Positions 18,343-28,068 of a stretch of DNA of 54,363 nucleotides are shown here, one piece after another; within the stretch, counting starts at the first letter, position 1, and each line of letters opens with the position of its first letter. The translations under genes were made by a program, and so were the position numbers. A model generated the notes under the pieces. It did no database searches and had not been told where the DNA came from. It was given only the letters and a program-made list of their open reading frames with translations. This DNA comes from Promethearchaeota archaeon. GTDB taxonomy: Archaea > Asgardarchaeota > Lokiarchaeia > Sigyniarchaeales > SOKP01. The DNA lies in assembly GCA_020343655.1 (NCBI GenBank), contig CP070805.1:1-54363 (forward strand), read 5' to 3'.

Positions 18343-21300
18343 ATGATTATAATTCTGGTACTTTCATTTTCTAGTTTATTTCTTAATAATTCAGAATTAA
18401 AAGGATTCTCAAGTGAAATTTTGTTAGACAATCAAAATGAAACTAATCCCAAAGCATCTAGTAGTTATAATGAAAATATTATCATTTTTTTCAATAGATC
18501 ATCATATAATAATACAATAAAAAATACGTTTATATCATATGGAGGCACAATTAAAGCAGAATGGAATAATAAATTCAATTCTATATCTGGCTTTGCTGGA
18601 GTTATGCCAAATGAAACAAATATAATTTTATTCCAACAAGATTTTCCGGATGCAAACATTGAAAATGATGAAGTTTTAGAGGCTCAAATGAATTATGCTT
18701 CTCTTCAATCTGGCGCTATTAATTCTACGTGGTATTTAAATGGGCTAAAAGGTAACACTAATTCTTCTATAGCTGTATTTGATACAGGAGTTAATCCTAA
18801 TCATGATTTTTTTCCAAATGGATATAATCCTATAGATTTTAGCAGTGATATTATAGGTTGGGAAAATTTTGTTGATACGCAGCCTATATCTGACGATAAT
18901 GGCCATGGTACTTTAATATCTTCGATTATTTCTGGAACTGGAAAAGATCCTTATGACTCGATTAGTCCCTCGATAATAAATATTCAAGGAAATTATTCTC
19001 ATACAGAATTATTTGATGAATATTCTCTTTCAAAAAACTATACATTAAAAATATTTTCTTTTAATGCTTCAAAAGCAGATACGAATATTTCAATTAATTC
19101 AATATGGGATTGGGAAGTTGGTGGAATAGATGGATTCTGGTTTGAATTGTATCAAAACAATACTTTAGTTAAATCTTCTTATAATACCACTCGTAATATT
19201 TATTATAATATAAATCATACATTTAACCAGGATGCATTGGGAGTTTATGATATATATATTACATATCATAAGACGCTTCTAAGTAAACCTGTTTTTTCAT
19301 TCAATACAACAGTATCTTATTTCCCCGAATTTTATATTGAAAATAGAAATCATTTTACAGGGATAGCAAATGCTACCAAAATCGTTGCTTATAAGATTTT
19401 GAATCAATCAGGAAAAGGTTATGCATCTGATTTAATTTCAGCATTCGCAAGCGTTATCCACAATAGGAGTAAATATCATATTGTTAGTGTTTGCTTGAGT
19501 GTTGGTACTTTAGGAGAAAATGTGGTGGCTATAAATGCTGTTATAGACGAAGTAATCAAAAATGGGATAATGGTGGTAATTGCTGCAGGTAATAAGGGTG
19601 TTGAAGTTTATGATTCATTAAATAAATTAGCTGAAAATAAAAATGCTATTGTAGTTGGAGCAATTAATGATAAAGATCAGGTTACATCCTACAGCAGTAT
19701 GGGTAAAGAACTTGGAACAATTATCAAACCGGATATTGTTGCTCCTGGTGGTAGTAAATTGCCAAGTCATCGTTCAATAATTGGTGCTGATAGCGAGTTC
19801 GATAAATCAACAGCCGCTTATGGCACCTCAATTGCAACTGCCATTATTTCTGCTGCTATCAATATTCTAATTGAAGCAGGATGGAGTAACTGGAATGAAT
19901 GGAATAATCTAAATTATACAGAATGGATCAAGCATATTAAAGCATATTTATTAATGACAGCTTCAGAAACTAATCTCAAAAGAGAGGATGATCCCTCTAC
20001 TTTAGATGATGAGAGTATATATTCACCATCTTTATCTGATGCCCCATTAACATATGGTTTAAAAGATATTCATGAAGGATATGGAAGATTAAACATTGAA
20101 GCTGCTATTGATGCTTTAATAGAGTCAATTGAGGTTAATAATTCTGTAAATGGAAATTTAATTAGTTCTCAAGAAAACCCTCTTGGACCACATGTGTTTG
20201 CTCGTCAAATCAAGTTAAATAAGGATATTCAATATGTATTTAATTTATCAGTTGCAGATCCAGATTCAGATTTTGATATGTTTTTATTCTCAAATAAGTC
20301 AAATCAGTATGGAGAACCAATTTTATTAGAATCTTCTAGAAAATTGTATGGAGATTATAATTATTTCTATTATACTCCTAAGCAGAATCAAACTAACTGT
20401 GTGATTATAGTAAAAGCAATTAATGGCACAAGTGATTTTACTTTGAATATATCAACAGTTAAAAATAATTTTAAACCAGAATTAAGAGTTCCAGAAGTAA
20501 ATTATCCCCCTCCTAACTTAGGAGTCTCAAAAAATACAACGATCATGAGTTATCAAGAATACTGGGGCTACGAACCAAAGAAGAACTACAGTATTGATAG
20601 TTATAGATTTTATATTGAGTATTATGATAATGATACATCTAATGTTCCCCCACAAGAAGTTCTTGTTTCCATTATAGAAGAATCTATAAATATTACATTA
20701 ACTCAATTTTATACTCAATTTTACGCTCCTGATAATAATTACACTGATGGTGCTTTATTTATTAGTGACTACATACAATTTTCTAAACCTGGTATTTATA
20801 ACTATTTTTTTATAGCTAGTGACGGAAAATATAAAACTCGATTTCCGACTACTGGACAATTTAATATTACAATTGAATTTCCAACTGATAGCATTCAATT
20901 CCCCTATCATCATAGTTTTAATGAAGGAATCGGTAATTGGAGTTATACTGGTACTGGTTGGGGTTTACTTAATCAATCTAATATTAACGATAATAGATCT
21001 AAATTATATGAAAATTCATGGAATTCATTATATTTTGGTACAGATCATGATTATCCATTATATTACACATATCAACCTATTAGTTTAGCTGAAGATCCAT
21101 TTCCAAATGGCTCTTTAATTAGTCCCTTATTCAATTTAACAAGTCTTAATGAAAATACTACACACCCTTACGCAAAATTTGGATTTAGGGTAAGTATTAA
21201 TGCAGGCGACTTTCTTTATTTACAATTAAATCTAAATTGGTCTGGTTGGGTTACTTTAAGCACATATACTAATATAGAACAAGAATGGTTTTTAGAGGAA

Positions 21301-23169
21301 ATTAATTTGACTCAATATATAGGGTATTTTATACAATTTAGGTTTGAAACTTATCTGGATAATTCTTCTGATCCAATAAATTATAAAGGATTTATTTTAG
21401 ATTATTTTGCAATTGAGAACTATACTAATGAGAATCCGCCATTAATTGAATTTAATTTAAATAGCGATATTTCATCAACGCAAGGTTCAAAATACCAAAA
21501 GTTTTCTTTTTCATGTGAATATTATGATTCTGATAATAATTATCCTGAATTCGTCTATTTAGAGATGGAGAATTACAATTATACTATGTATAATATTTTT
21601 GGTGATTGGAATGCTAGCTCGAATATAATAGGAAATAGGGGGATTAAATTTACTAGATCTCTACTATTGGAAGAAATTTCCAATCAATCATTCAGATTTC
21701 ATGTTTCAGATGGAAAATATATAAATACTACTCAATGGTATAATGGAGATAACTCGCTTTTTGAATTTATAAATCCAGATCCTTTGCAATTTAATGTTTA
21801 TAAGGAAAATAAATTCATTGGATATGATTTCTCAAATGCTAACTTATCGGATTATTATGTCACAGGCACTCCAGCACCAAAAGAAACAACAGCTTGGTTT
21901 AGAGGAGATAATTCTTGGCATCCAATAATCCGATATGGAAAACCTCTTCTTTATGGAGGGAGAGGTCAAAGTTATGGAAGTGATCAACAAGGATATGGAC
22001 TAAATTGGGATATAAACCTAATAACTCTCCCCTTACATCTAGGAAGTCAATATCATATTTATTTTGAATTCGATTATGAAATTAGGTTACAAAATGAATA
22101 TTATGAACCTGAGGATCAGTTAGATAGATGCATTATATCAGTATCAAAAGATTTTGGCAAAACTTGGATAGTACTTGAGGAATTTACATACGAAAGTGAT
22201 AATCTTACGGGAAGTAAAAAATATGATATTTCTCAGTATTCAAATGAAGATATAATGATAATGTTCACTTTACATTCAAATGATTATGTTCCTTTAGGGT
22301 CATTAGGACACGGTTGGTTGTTATCTAATATATATATAGGTTATGATAAATCTACAGATTTTATAGCTCCTGAAATAAATATACTAAATCCTGAACCTAA
22401 TAGCACTGTTAATTCAATAATTATGATCAATGCAAATATAACTGATAACGTTGAATTAGATGAGTCGAGAATTTATATACTTCTTAATAATAAGAGTGTT
22501 GATTTACATAAACTCACATTTAATAATACTACAAATATTTTAGATTTTAGTTGGAATACTGCTCAGTATGATGATGGAATGTATGAAATTAGAATAATAG
22601 CTTATGACGAAGAAGGGAATAAAGCAGAGTCAGTTATATTTGTTACAGTAAATAATATGAGATGGTGGCAAATATGGGGTCCATATATTATAATAATCAT
22701 TATTGCAGTAATAGCAGGAATTATAATATATTTTATTTCTGAAAAGAGAAGAAAAATATGGATTGATAAAATTAGAACCACTCGCATAGAAAAAATGAAG
22801 CTTAAAGATTTTGATAAAGATCAAGCAATAAAACGGATAGAATTAATCAAACATGAAGAAGAATTAAAAAGAGCTTTAACGTTATATTGTAAATCTTGTA
22901 GATCCTGGTTTTTCTCTTCGAAATTTGATATAATCTGTCCTGTCTGTGAGCATGATCAAATTTACACAACATATATTTGTTCAAACTGTGGAAAATTTTA
23001 TCTTAAGGATGAACCGAGAGAGAATTATTATTGTAAAAATAAAACTTGTGAAGGTGTAAGGTTAATAAGAAGGGAAAAGGAAGATATAAAAGAACTTTTA
23101 GCTAAAGAGGGAAAAGTTCTGAGGGAGTTTAAGAGTAAGAAAGATAAATTTAGCATTTTAGATATTTAA
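18343..23169 (+). CDS. Giant membrane-anchored subtilisin-like (S8) protease with cytoplasmic zinc ribbons
   Basis: 1608 residues. Catalytic triad of family S8: D147 (AVFDTGVNPNH), H188 (DNGHGTLIS) and S496 (YGTSIATA), with the oxyanion Asn in VIAAGNKG. About 130 residues are inserted between the His block and the rest of the protease domain. Beyond it lie a PPC-like domain, two long beta-rich regions and an Ig-like domain (APEINILNPEPNSTVN). A TM follows at ~1445-1468, then a charged helix and four Cys pairs between residues 1516 and 1569 (CKSC, CPVC, CSNC, CKNKTC), i.e. two zinc ribbons predicted inside the cell. The ATG at 18343 has no Shine-Dalgarno. An in-frame ATT at 18313 does have one (AGGGGA, 6 nt upstream) and would add the basic n-region RKKQLR to the signal peptide. 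Confidence 0.85.
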   Translation: MIIILVLSFSSLFLNNSELKGFSSEILLDNQNETNPKASSSYNENIIIFFNRSSYNNTIKNTFISYGGTIKAEWNNKFNSISGFAGVMPNETNIILFQQDFPDANIENDEVLEAQMNYASLQSGAINSTWYLNGLKGNTNSSIAVFDTGVNPNHDFFPNGYNPIDFSSDIIGWENFVDTQPISDDNGHGTLISSIISGTGKDPYDSISPSIINIQGNYSHTELFDEYSLSKNYTLKIFSFNASKADTNISINSIWDWEVGGIDGFWFELYQNNTLVKSSYNTTRNIYYNINHTFNQDALGVYDIYITYHKTLLSKPVFSFNTTVSYFPEFYIENRNHFTGIANATKIVAYKILNQSGKGYASDLISAFASVIHNRSKYHIVSVCLSVGTLGENVVAINAVIDEVIKNGIMVVIAAGNKGVEVYDSLNKLAENKNAIVVGAINDKDQVTSYSSMGKELGTIIKPDIVAPGGSKLPSHRSIIGADSEFDKSTAAYGTSIATAIISAAINILIEAGWSNWNEWNNLNYTEWIKHIKAYLLMTASETNLKREDDPSTLDDESIYSPSLSDAPLTYGLKDIHEGYGRLNIEAAIDALIESIEVNNSVNGNLISSQENPLGPHVFARQIKLNKDIQYVFNLSVADPDSDFDMFLFSNKSNQYGEPILLESSRKLYGDYNYFYYTPKQNQTNCVIIVKAINGTSDFTLNISTVKNNFKPELRVPEVNYPPPNLGVSKNTTIMSYQEYWGYEPKKNYSIDSYRFYIEYYDNDTSNVPPQEVLVSIIEESINITLTQFYTQFYAPDNNYTDGALFISDYIQFSKPGIYNYFFIASDGKYKTRFPTTGQFNITIEFPTDSIQFPYHHSFNEGIGNWSYTGTGWGLLNQSNINDNRSKLYENSWNSLYFGTDHDYPLYYTYQPISLAEDPFPNGSLISPLFNLTSLNENTTHPYAKFGFRVSINAGDFLYLQLNLNWSGWVTLSTYTNIEQEWFLEEINLTQYIGYFIQFRFETYLDNSSDPINYKGFILDYFAIENYTNENPPLIEFNLNSDISSTQGSKYQKFSFSCEYYDSDNNYPEFVYLEMENYNYTMYNIFGDWNASSNIIGNRGIKFTRSLLLEEISNQSFRFHVSDGKYINTTQWYNGDNSLFEFINPDPLQFNVYKENKFIGYDFSNANLSDYYVTGTPAPKETTAWFRGDNSWHPIIRYGKPLLYGGRGQSYGSDQQGYGLNWDINLITLPLHLGSQYHIYFEFDYEIRLQNEYYEPEDQLDRCIISVSKDFGKTWIVLEEFTYESDNLTGSKKYDISQYSNEDIMIMFTLHSNDYVPLGSLGHGWLLSNIYIGYDKSTDFIAPEINILNPEPNSTVNSIIMINANITDNVELDESRIYILLNNKSVDLHKLTFNNTTNILDFSWNTAQYDDGMYEIRIIAYDEEGNKAESVIFVTVNNMRWWQIWGPYIIIIIIAVIAGIIIYFISEKRRKIWIDKIRTTRIEKMKLKDFDKDQAIKRIELIKHEEELKRALTLYCKSCRSWFFSSKFDIICPVCEHDQIYTTYICSNCGKFYLKDEPRENYYCKNKTCEGVRLIRREKEDIKELLAKEGKVLREFKSKKDKFSILDI

Positions 23170-23200
23170 AAGAATAATTCAGAATTTATAAGAGAAGAGT

Positions 23201-26185
23201 ATGGACATAAGGAATTTTTTATATAAAATAAGAAAACGGATAAATCTGCAATTTTTCAAGCATTCTTGGCTTGATCTCAAACGAGATAAAGCAAAAGCCA
23301 TCTTTGGAATATCTGGTATAGCAATTTCACTATTTTTATTAACAACTATTGGAATGCTGAATGATACAGTGAATTATAATTACCTATTATATGTTACATC
23401 GACAACCGGGAAGAGCGATATTATGATTACGCGTACAATCCAAACAGACCTAACATTCAACCCTTTTTATGACGAGAATATTATCAATAACGAATTGAAG
23501 GATATAGAAGGTGTTGAAGAATTATTTCCGCGTATTATGATGTTAGTTGAAACATCTTCAGATAAACAAAACACGAGCGCGTTTCTAGAATTATATGGTC
23601 TTGACTTTATAAAAGAAGCTACAAATGGCAATATGGGAGATTTAATCATAGTAGATGACGAGGGAAGAGAAACTTATGAGATTTATAATCGCGAACCAAA
23701 CAATGGTGAATGTGTTATATTATGGAACGTTGCAGAGATTCTTAATGTGACTAGGGGAGATATTATACATATAGAATATCAAACTTATGAATTAAATTTA
23801 ACAATCGTTGAAATTTGTGTTCAAGAGCTTAAGTTCATGCAATTTGAAAATAGTTTGATTCTAGTAAATTTACAACAATCACAAACATTTTTACAACGAG
23901 AAGATCAAATAAACTTTATTGTAGGAACTATCGAAAATCCTAAATCTGTTTATGATGCTAGTGATTTAACGAGAACAACCAGGACGCTTCGAATGATCGG
24001 TGCAAGGATACAAGAAAGGTTGGATATTAATGAATTTACTGTTAGTTTGCCAAAATTAGAGGAACTTGAGGAAGGTGAATTTTTATTAATGATGGTGACA
24101 ATAATGTTCTGGTTTATTACAATTCTTTCCACACTTATAACGGGTATTTTAATAAACAGCATCTTATCTACGTCTGTTGAAGAGAGAATAAGAGAATTTG
24201 GTGTTGTTCGAGTAGTTGGGAGTAAAAAGGCATACTGTATTAAGATGGTTTTATTTGAAGGATTGATGTTAGGGCTGATTGGATCGATTATTGGCATGAT
24301 ATTGGGGTTTACAATGATGCAACCAATTGCACAATTTTTATTTCCTCTATATCAGTTTCAATTTGAGTTTACAGAAGTAGAATGGATTATTCAACCAGAT
24401 ACACTTATATTGACGTTTTCAATAGGAACTTTTGTATCCTTAGCAATAGCTTTATTACCTGCTCTTAAAACAGCGAAGATAGATATTATTAAATCAATTA
24501 CACCATTTCAAACTAAGGAAGAAGGTTGGGAAATTAAAAAAGAAGGGAGTATGAATGTTAAAAGTTTTCTCGCAGGTATTGCGATTGCTATGATTGGAAT
24601 GATAGTCTTTGTCTTAATGCCAAACATTTTTGTTACAGGTGATTTTATGCTAACATCAGCACTCTTCATTGGATTGCTTGCTGCTATTGTAATCGGATTA
24701 GTTTTTGCATCAATAGGAATCATTCCATTAATTCAAAAAATATTTTTAGGCATCGTTTCACCTGCTATAAAAAAATATAGTAGGATAATAAATATTTCGC
24801 TCCGACGATATAGAAGACGTAACACGAGCACTGTGATTATGTTTGCTATTAGTTTTTCATTCATATTCTTTCTTACAAGTGTAACTGAAATGGAATCAGA
24901 AAACATGGATCTAAATTTAAGATTCCAATATGGGTCAGATTTAGTTTTAATGAATCAAGAATTATATAATCCAGAAAATGCTCTAACTCTTGAAATGGTT
25001 GAAGAATTAGAGAGACTCTCAGGAGTAGATAAATTAGCAATTTCTCTTCACAATACATTTGATCTTCAGGCCACTTTAGCAACAATTTTTGAAATAAGTG
25101 AAGGACAAGTAGGCATTGGTAGTGGATCCGCTGAACAAATGATGACTATGTTTCAATTTTTTGGAGAGGAAGACGATTTAAAGGTGAAGACAACTGCAGG
25201 AGATATGATGGATTTTGATGTTGTAGAAGCAGGTTTTATAGGGATAAATGAAGATTTTGTCGATTTGATTGATCAAAATTTGTTAATTTGGTCGAGTGAT
25301 GGTAGTAGCACAGATTATTCTTTTAATGAATTATTTGTCCACAATGATACTTGTATTATTGCTAAATCCATAGCAGATTATATAGGAGTTAGAGAAGTAG
25401 GGGAATATATTCGTATAACATTTTATGATCCCGAAGATTATAAAGATGAGCCATTGGGTCCTGGAAATGTTACATTATTTCGCGTAGTAGGAATTTCAGG
25501 AGGGATTCCTGGATTTTTTAACTTTCGAAGCAATGAAATGTCTGCAAATGGTGGAGGTATAATGGTCTCATTAGAAAATTACATGCGCTTGATGAAAATT
25601 GAAAATCCTGGAGAGCCTAACATGATAGTTGATAAAATGTTTATAAACCTAGTTGATAAAACCGAAGAAAACATCAAAGAGACTAAAGATGATATTCTTA
25701 CAATGTACCAGGAAAAAAATATTATTATAGATGATGCAATTTCTAAAATTAACTTTTTCAAGACGATGACGGAAAGGCAATCTTTCCTCATGGAACTAAT
25801 ACTAACATTTACGGTGATCATCAGTATTTTTGGTCTTGTTAGTAGTATGTATGCGGTTGTTTTAGAGAGAAAATTTGAAATTGGGATACTTAGATCTATG
25901 GGTATGAAAACTAGAAATGTCAGAAATATGTTTTTAATCGAAAGTATGATAACATTGCTTTCTGCGGGTGTCATGGGAACGATTATTGGTACTTTCACGG
26001 GGTATTTACTTGAAAGCACAATGGCTCTTATGAGCGAGATGCCTATAATATTTTCTATTCCAATGGACACCTTATTAAGAGTATTTATATTATCAATCGC
26101 TTTTGCATTTCTAGGAACCTATGCGATTCTAATTAAATATTTTTACAAGAAGAGTATTATGGATATATTCAGACAAACATTTTAA
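23201..26185 (+). CDS. FtsX/MacB-type ABC permease, 994 residues (second)
   Basis: Same plan as the permease at 11348: TM1, ectodomain, FtsX core with coupling helix VEERIREFGVVRVVGSKK, central TMs, Arg-rich RRYRRRNTSTVIMFAISFSF, second ectodomain, and a second FtsX core with LERKFEIGILRSMGMKTRN. The final motif KSIMDIFRQTF parallels KKIVEIYRETI of the first permease, so the two are paralogues and likely form a heterodimer on the single ATPase. It begins 31 bp after the protease and ends the operon. About 10 TMs. No other ATPase gene is nearby. Confidence 0.87.
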   Translation: MDIRNFLYKIRKRINLQFFKHSWLDLKRDKAKAIFGISGIAISLFLLTTIGMLNDTVNYNYLLYVTSTTGKSDIMITRTIQTDLTFNPFYDENIINNELKDIEGVEELFPRIMMLVETSSDKQNTSAFLELYGLDFIKEATNGNMGDLIIVDDEGRETYEIYNREPNNGECVILWNVAEILNVTRGDIIHIEYQTYELNLTIVEICVQELKFMQFENSLILVNLQQSQTFLQREDQINFIVGTIENPKSVYDASDLTRTTRTLRMIGARIQERLDINEFTVSLPKLEELEEGEFLLMMVTIMFWFITILSTLITGILINSILSTSVEERIREFGVVRVVGSKKAYCIKMVLFEGLMLGLIGSIIGMILGFTMMQPIAQFLFPLYQFQFEFTEVEWIIQPDTLILTFSIGTFVSLAIALLPALKTAKIDIIKSITPFQTKEEGWEIKKEGSMNVKSFLAGIAIAMIGMIVFVLMPNIFVTGDFMLTSALFIGLLAAIVIGLVFASIGIIPLIQKIFLGIVSPAIKKYSRIINISLRRYRRRNTSTVIMFAISFSFIFFLTSVTEMESENMDLNLRFQYGSDLVLMNQELYNPENALTLEMVEELERLSGVDKLAISLHNTFDLQATLATIFEISEGQVGIGSGSAEQMMTMFQFFGEEDDLKVKTTAGDMMDFDVVEAGFIGINEDFVDLIDQNLLIWSSDGSSTDYSFNELFVHNDTCIIAKSIADYIGVREVGEYIRITFYDPEDYKDEPLGPGNVTLFRVVGISGGIPGFFNFRSNEMSANGGGIMVSLENYMRLMKIENPGEPNMIVDKMFINLVDKTEENIKETKDDILTMYQEKNIIIDDAISKINFFKTMTERQSFLMELILTFTVIISIFGLVSSMYAVVLERKFEIGILRSMGMKTRNVRNMFLIESMITLLSAGVMGTIIGTFTGYLLESTMALMSEMPIIFSIPMDTLLRVFILSIAFAFLGTYAILIKYFYKKSIMDIFRQTF

Positions 26186-26255
26186 TAATGTGAGCTTGAA
26201 TTTAAGATCATAAATTTCAAAAAAAGCATTTAAAAATTAATAAAGGCTATTCAAA

Positions 26256-26768
26256 ATGGAAACTGGAAAAATTACAAGTTTAGTGGCAGGAATACTAACT
26301 ATTCTCGCTACGTATGTTTTTTCTTGGTATACGATGAATATACCACCAAATATACCACTAACATTTTATTCCAATGGTCTAGGGATAATAACTAATCTTC
26401 CAAATATGTTTACAAATGCTGAAGCTCTTGGAATTATATTGGGTATTCCTGGATTTGCAATTTACATTATTGCTAGTTTTCTTATCTATTTTTTAGCTTC
26501 TGGAGTAATACAAATAACTGGTATAAAAAGCCGAGCAGCTGTAATTGTAGGTTCTGTTATGCCAATTGGTATAGGTATAGCACTGCTATTTACTAGTGGC
26601 GATATACTCAATAGAGAATTATGGATAAGTGGTGTTTTTGGTACTAATCACCCACTAGGAATATTTCCACTGCAAATATTACCTAATAATATAGTGGATA
26701 TTGGAGGATATTTATTATTAGCTGGTGGGGGTCTAGGTATAATTAGTGCTTTTTTGCCTCGAGATTAA
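26256..26768 (+). CDS. Hypothetical four-TM membrane protein
   Basis: 170 residues with four hydrophobic segments: near the N-terminus, IILGIPGFAIYIIASFLIYFL, AAVIVGSVMPIGIGIALLFTS, and the Gly-rich C-terminal GGYLLLAGGGLGIISAFL. There are no charged catalytic motifs. It starts 70 bp after the second permease on the same strand and could be the tail of that operon, but the spacing is larger than elsewhere in it. I do not recognise the family. Confidence 0.6.
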   Translation: METGKITSLVAGILTILATYVFSWYTMNIPPNIPLTFYSNGLGIITNLPNMFTNAEALGIILGIPGFAIYIIASFLIYFLASGVIQITGIKSRAAVIVGSVMPIGIGIALLFTSGDILNRELWISGVFGTNHPLGIFPLQILPNNIVDIGGYLLLAGGGLGIISAFLPRD

Positions 26769-26846
26769 AAAGAATTACTTTACCTTTTTTTTAATTATCA
26801 GAAAAATTAATACCTATAAATATTAATTTTCTAACAATAAACTATT

Positions 26847-27437
26847 CTAATAGGTATTTTCTCTTAGAAACTTTATTAATTTTCTCCAAGCTTGGCCCCT
26901 ATGAGAAATTTTATTTTTTTCCTCTGTTGTCAGTTCCGCAAATGTCTTATTTGGTATAACATTGGGAAGAAAAATCGGATCAAATCCAAAACCACCTGAA
27001 CCTCTTAAAGTTTTTGATACTTTTCCATAAATAGTTCCTTCAAAAAATAAATTTTTATCAAGAGGTTTAAAATAAAGTGCAATTACTGAAGTGAAATGAG
27101 CTCTTGTCTCATCAAAATTATCTATCAATCTCAATATTCCTTTATTACCGATGGTTTTCATGACATATGAAGAATATACTCCTGGAAAACCATCAAGAGG
27201 TGTATCAACAAAAAATCCAGCATCTTCTATGAAATAAGAACCATCTATTTGTCCTTTTATACTTTCTAATTTGTATAATGCCACTTCCTTAATAGACCTT
27301 GCTTGAATTTCGACTGTTGTAGTATTTTTCTGTTTTAAAATATATTTAAGATTTTCTTTTCTGAAGAGATTTAATATTTCGTTATATTTATGAACATTTC
27401 CACTTATAAAATAGAGAATATTTTGATCTTTACTCAT
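26847..27437 (-). CDS. XTP/dITP pyrophosphatase (HAM1/ITPA family)
   Basis: 196 residues, full family length. It hydrolyses non-canonical purine NTPs (ITP, dITP, XTP) to monophosphates and pyrophosphate. Family blocks are present in order: LYFISGNVHKYNEI at the N-terminus, EDAGFFVDTPLDGFPGVYSS (the conserved D-x-G-L/F-x-V-x-x-L-x-G-x-P-G-x-Y/F-S/T block), GGFGFDPIFLPN, and the C-terminal KTFAELTTEEKNKISHRGQA. Start is the ATG at 27437. Divergent from the uS15 gene. Confidence 0.95.
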   Translation of the reverse strand: MSKDQNILYFISGNVHKYNEILNLFRKENLKYILKQKNTTTVEIQARSIKEVALYKLESIKGQIDGSYFIEDAGFFVDTPLDGFPGVYSSYVMKTIGNKGILRLIDNFDETRAHFTSVIALYFKPLDKNLFFEGTIYGKVSKTLRGSGGFGFDPIFLPNVIPNKTFAELTTEEKNKISHRGQAWRKLIKFLRENTY

Positions 27438-27595
27438 AATTACTATAATAGCTTAAGGTTTATTTAGATATTCGAGATCAATAAAGAATGAATCATATGT
27501 AATACTCAACATTCCAAAAGTTTATTTTGTATATTTCTTTATTAATTTTATATTAAATCTTATTAGAGCAGCACTATAAAAGGAAGAGAGTAAAA

Positions 27596-28054
27596 ATGGC
27601 TCGGATGCATTCTAGAAAGCGTGGAAAATCTGGTAGTAGGCGCCCTGCTAGATTGGAAAAACCAGTATGGGTAGAACTCTCACCAGAAGAGGTTGAAAAC
27701 GAAGTTGTCAAATTAGCAAGAAGAGGACATTCAAAATCTATGATAGGCACAATTATGAGAGATTCCCGAGGTGTACCATTAGTTAAAGTAGTCGCTGGTA
27801 AAAAAGTTAGTCAAATCCTCAAAGAAAATGATATCGAAGCACCCTTGCCAGAGGAACTAGCTAACTTGGTAAAAAAAGCTTTAAATATAAGAAAGCATCT
27901 CGAAACAAATCATAAAGATCTTGAAGCTAGAAAAGGATTGAATAGATGTGAGAGTAAAGTATATCGCTTAATAAAATACTATAAAAAGAAGAAAATACTA
28001 GCACCTGATTTTAAGTATGATCCAGAGAAAATTAGGACATTAGTAGCCCGATAA
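27596..28054 (+). CDS. rps15: Small-subunit ribosomal protein uS15
   Basis: 152 residues, the archaeal/eukaryotic long form with the extra N-terminal domain (MARMHSRKRGKSGSRRP, then VWVELSPEEVENEVVKLARRG). The C-terminal half matches the S15 rRNA-binding helices (HLETNHKDLEARKGLNRCESKVYRLIKYY split around the loop). A purine-rich Shine-Dalgarno region (AAGGAAGAGAG) precedes the ATG. Only 14 bp separate it from eS1, with which it is surely cotranscribed. Confidence 0.97.
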   Translation: MARMHSRKRGKSGSRRPARLEKPVWVELSPEEVENEVVKLARRGHSKSMIGTIMRDSRGVPLVKVVAGKKVSQILKENDIEAPLPEELANLVKKALNIRKHLETNHKDLEARKGLNRCESKVYRLIKYYKKKKILAPDFKYDPEKIRTLVAR

Positions 28055-28068
28055 ATGGAGGATTTAAA

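Noticed and set aside
20819..21088. 89-codon out-of-frame ORF inside the subtilase
   Set aside because: Contained in the continuous protease frame; hydrophobic low-complexity translation.
25579..26070. 163-codon open frame opposite the second FtsX permease
   Set aside because: Antisense shadow of the C-terminal FtsX core; no ribosome-binding site or recognisable domain.
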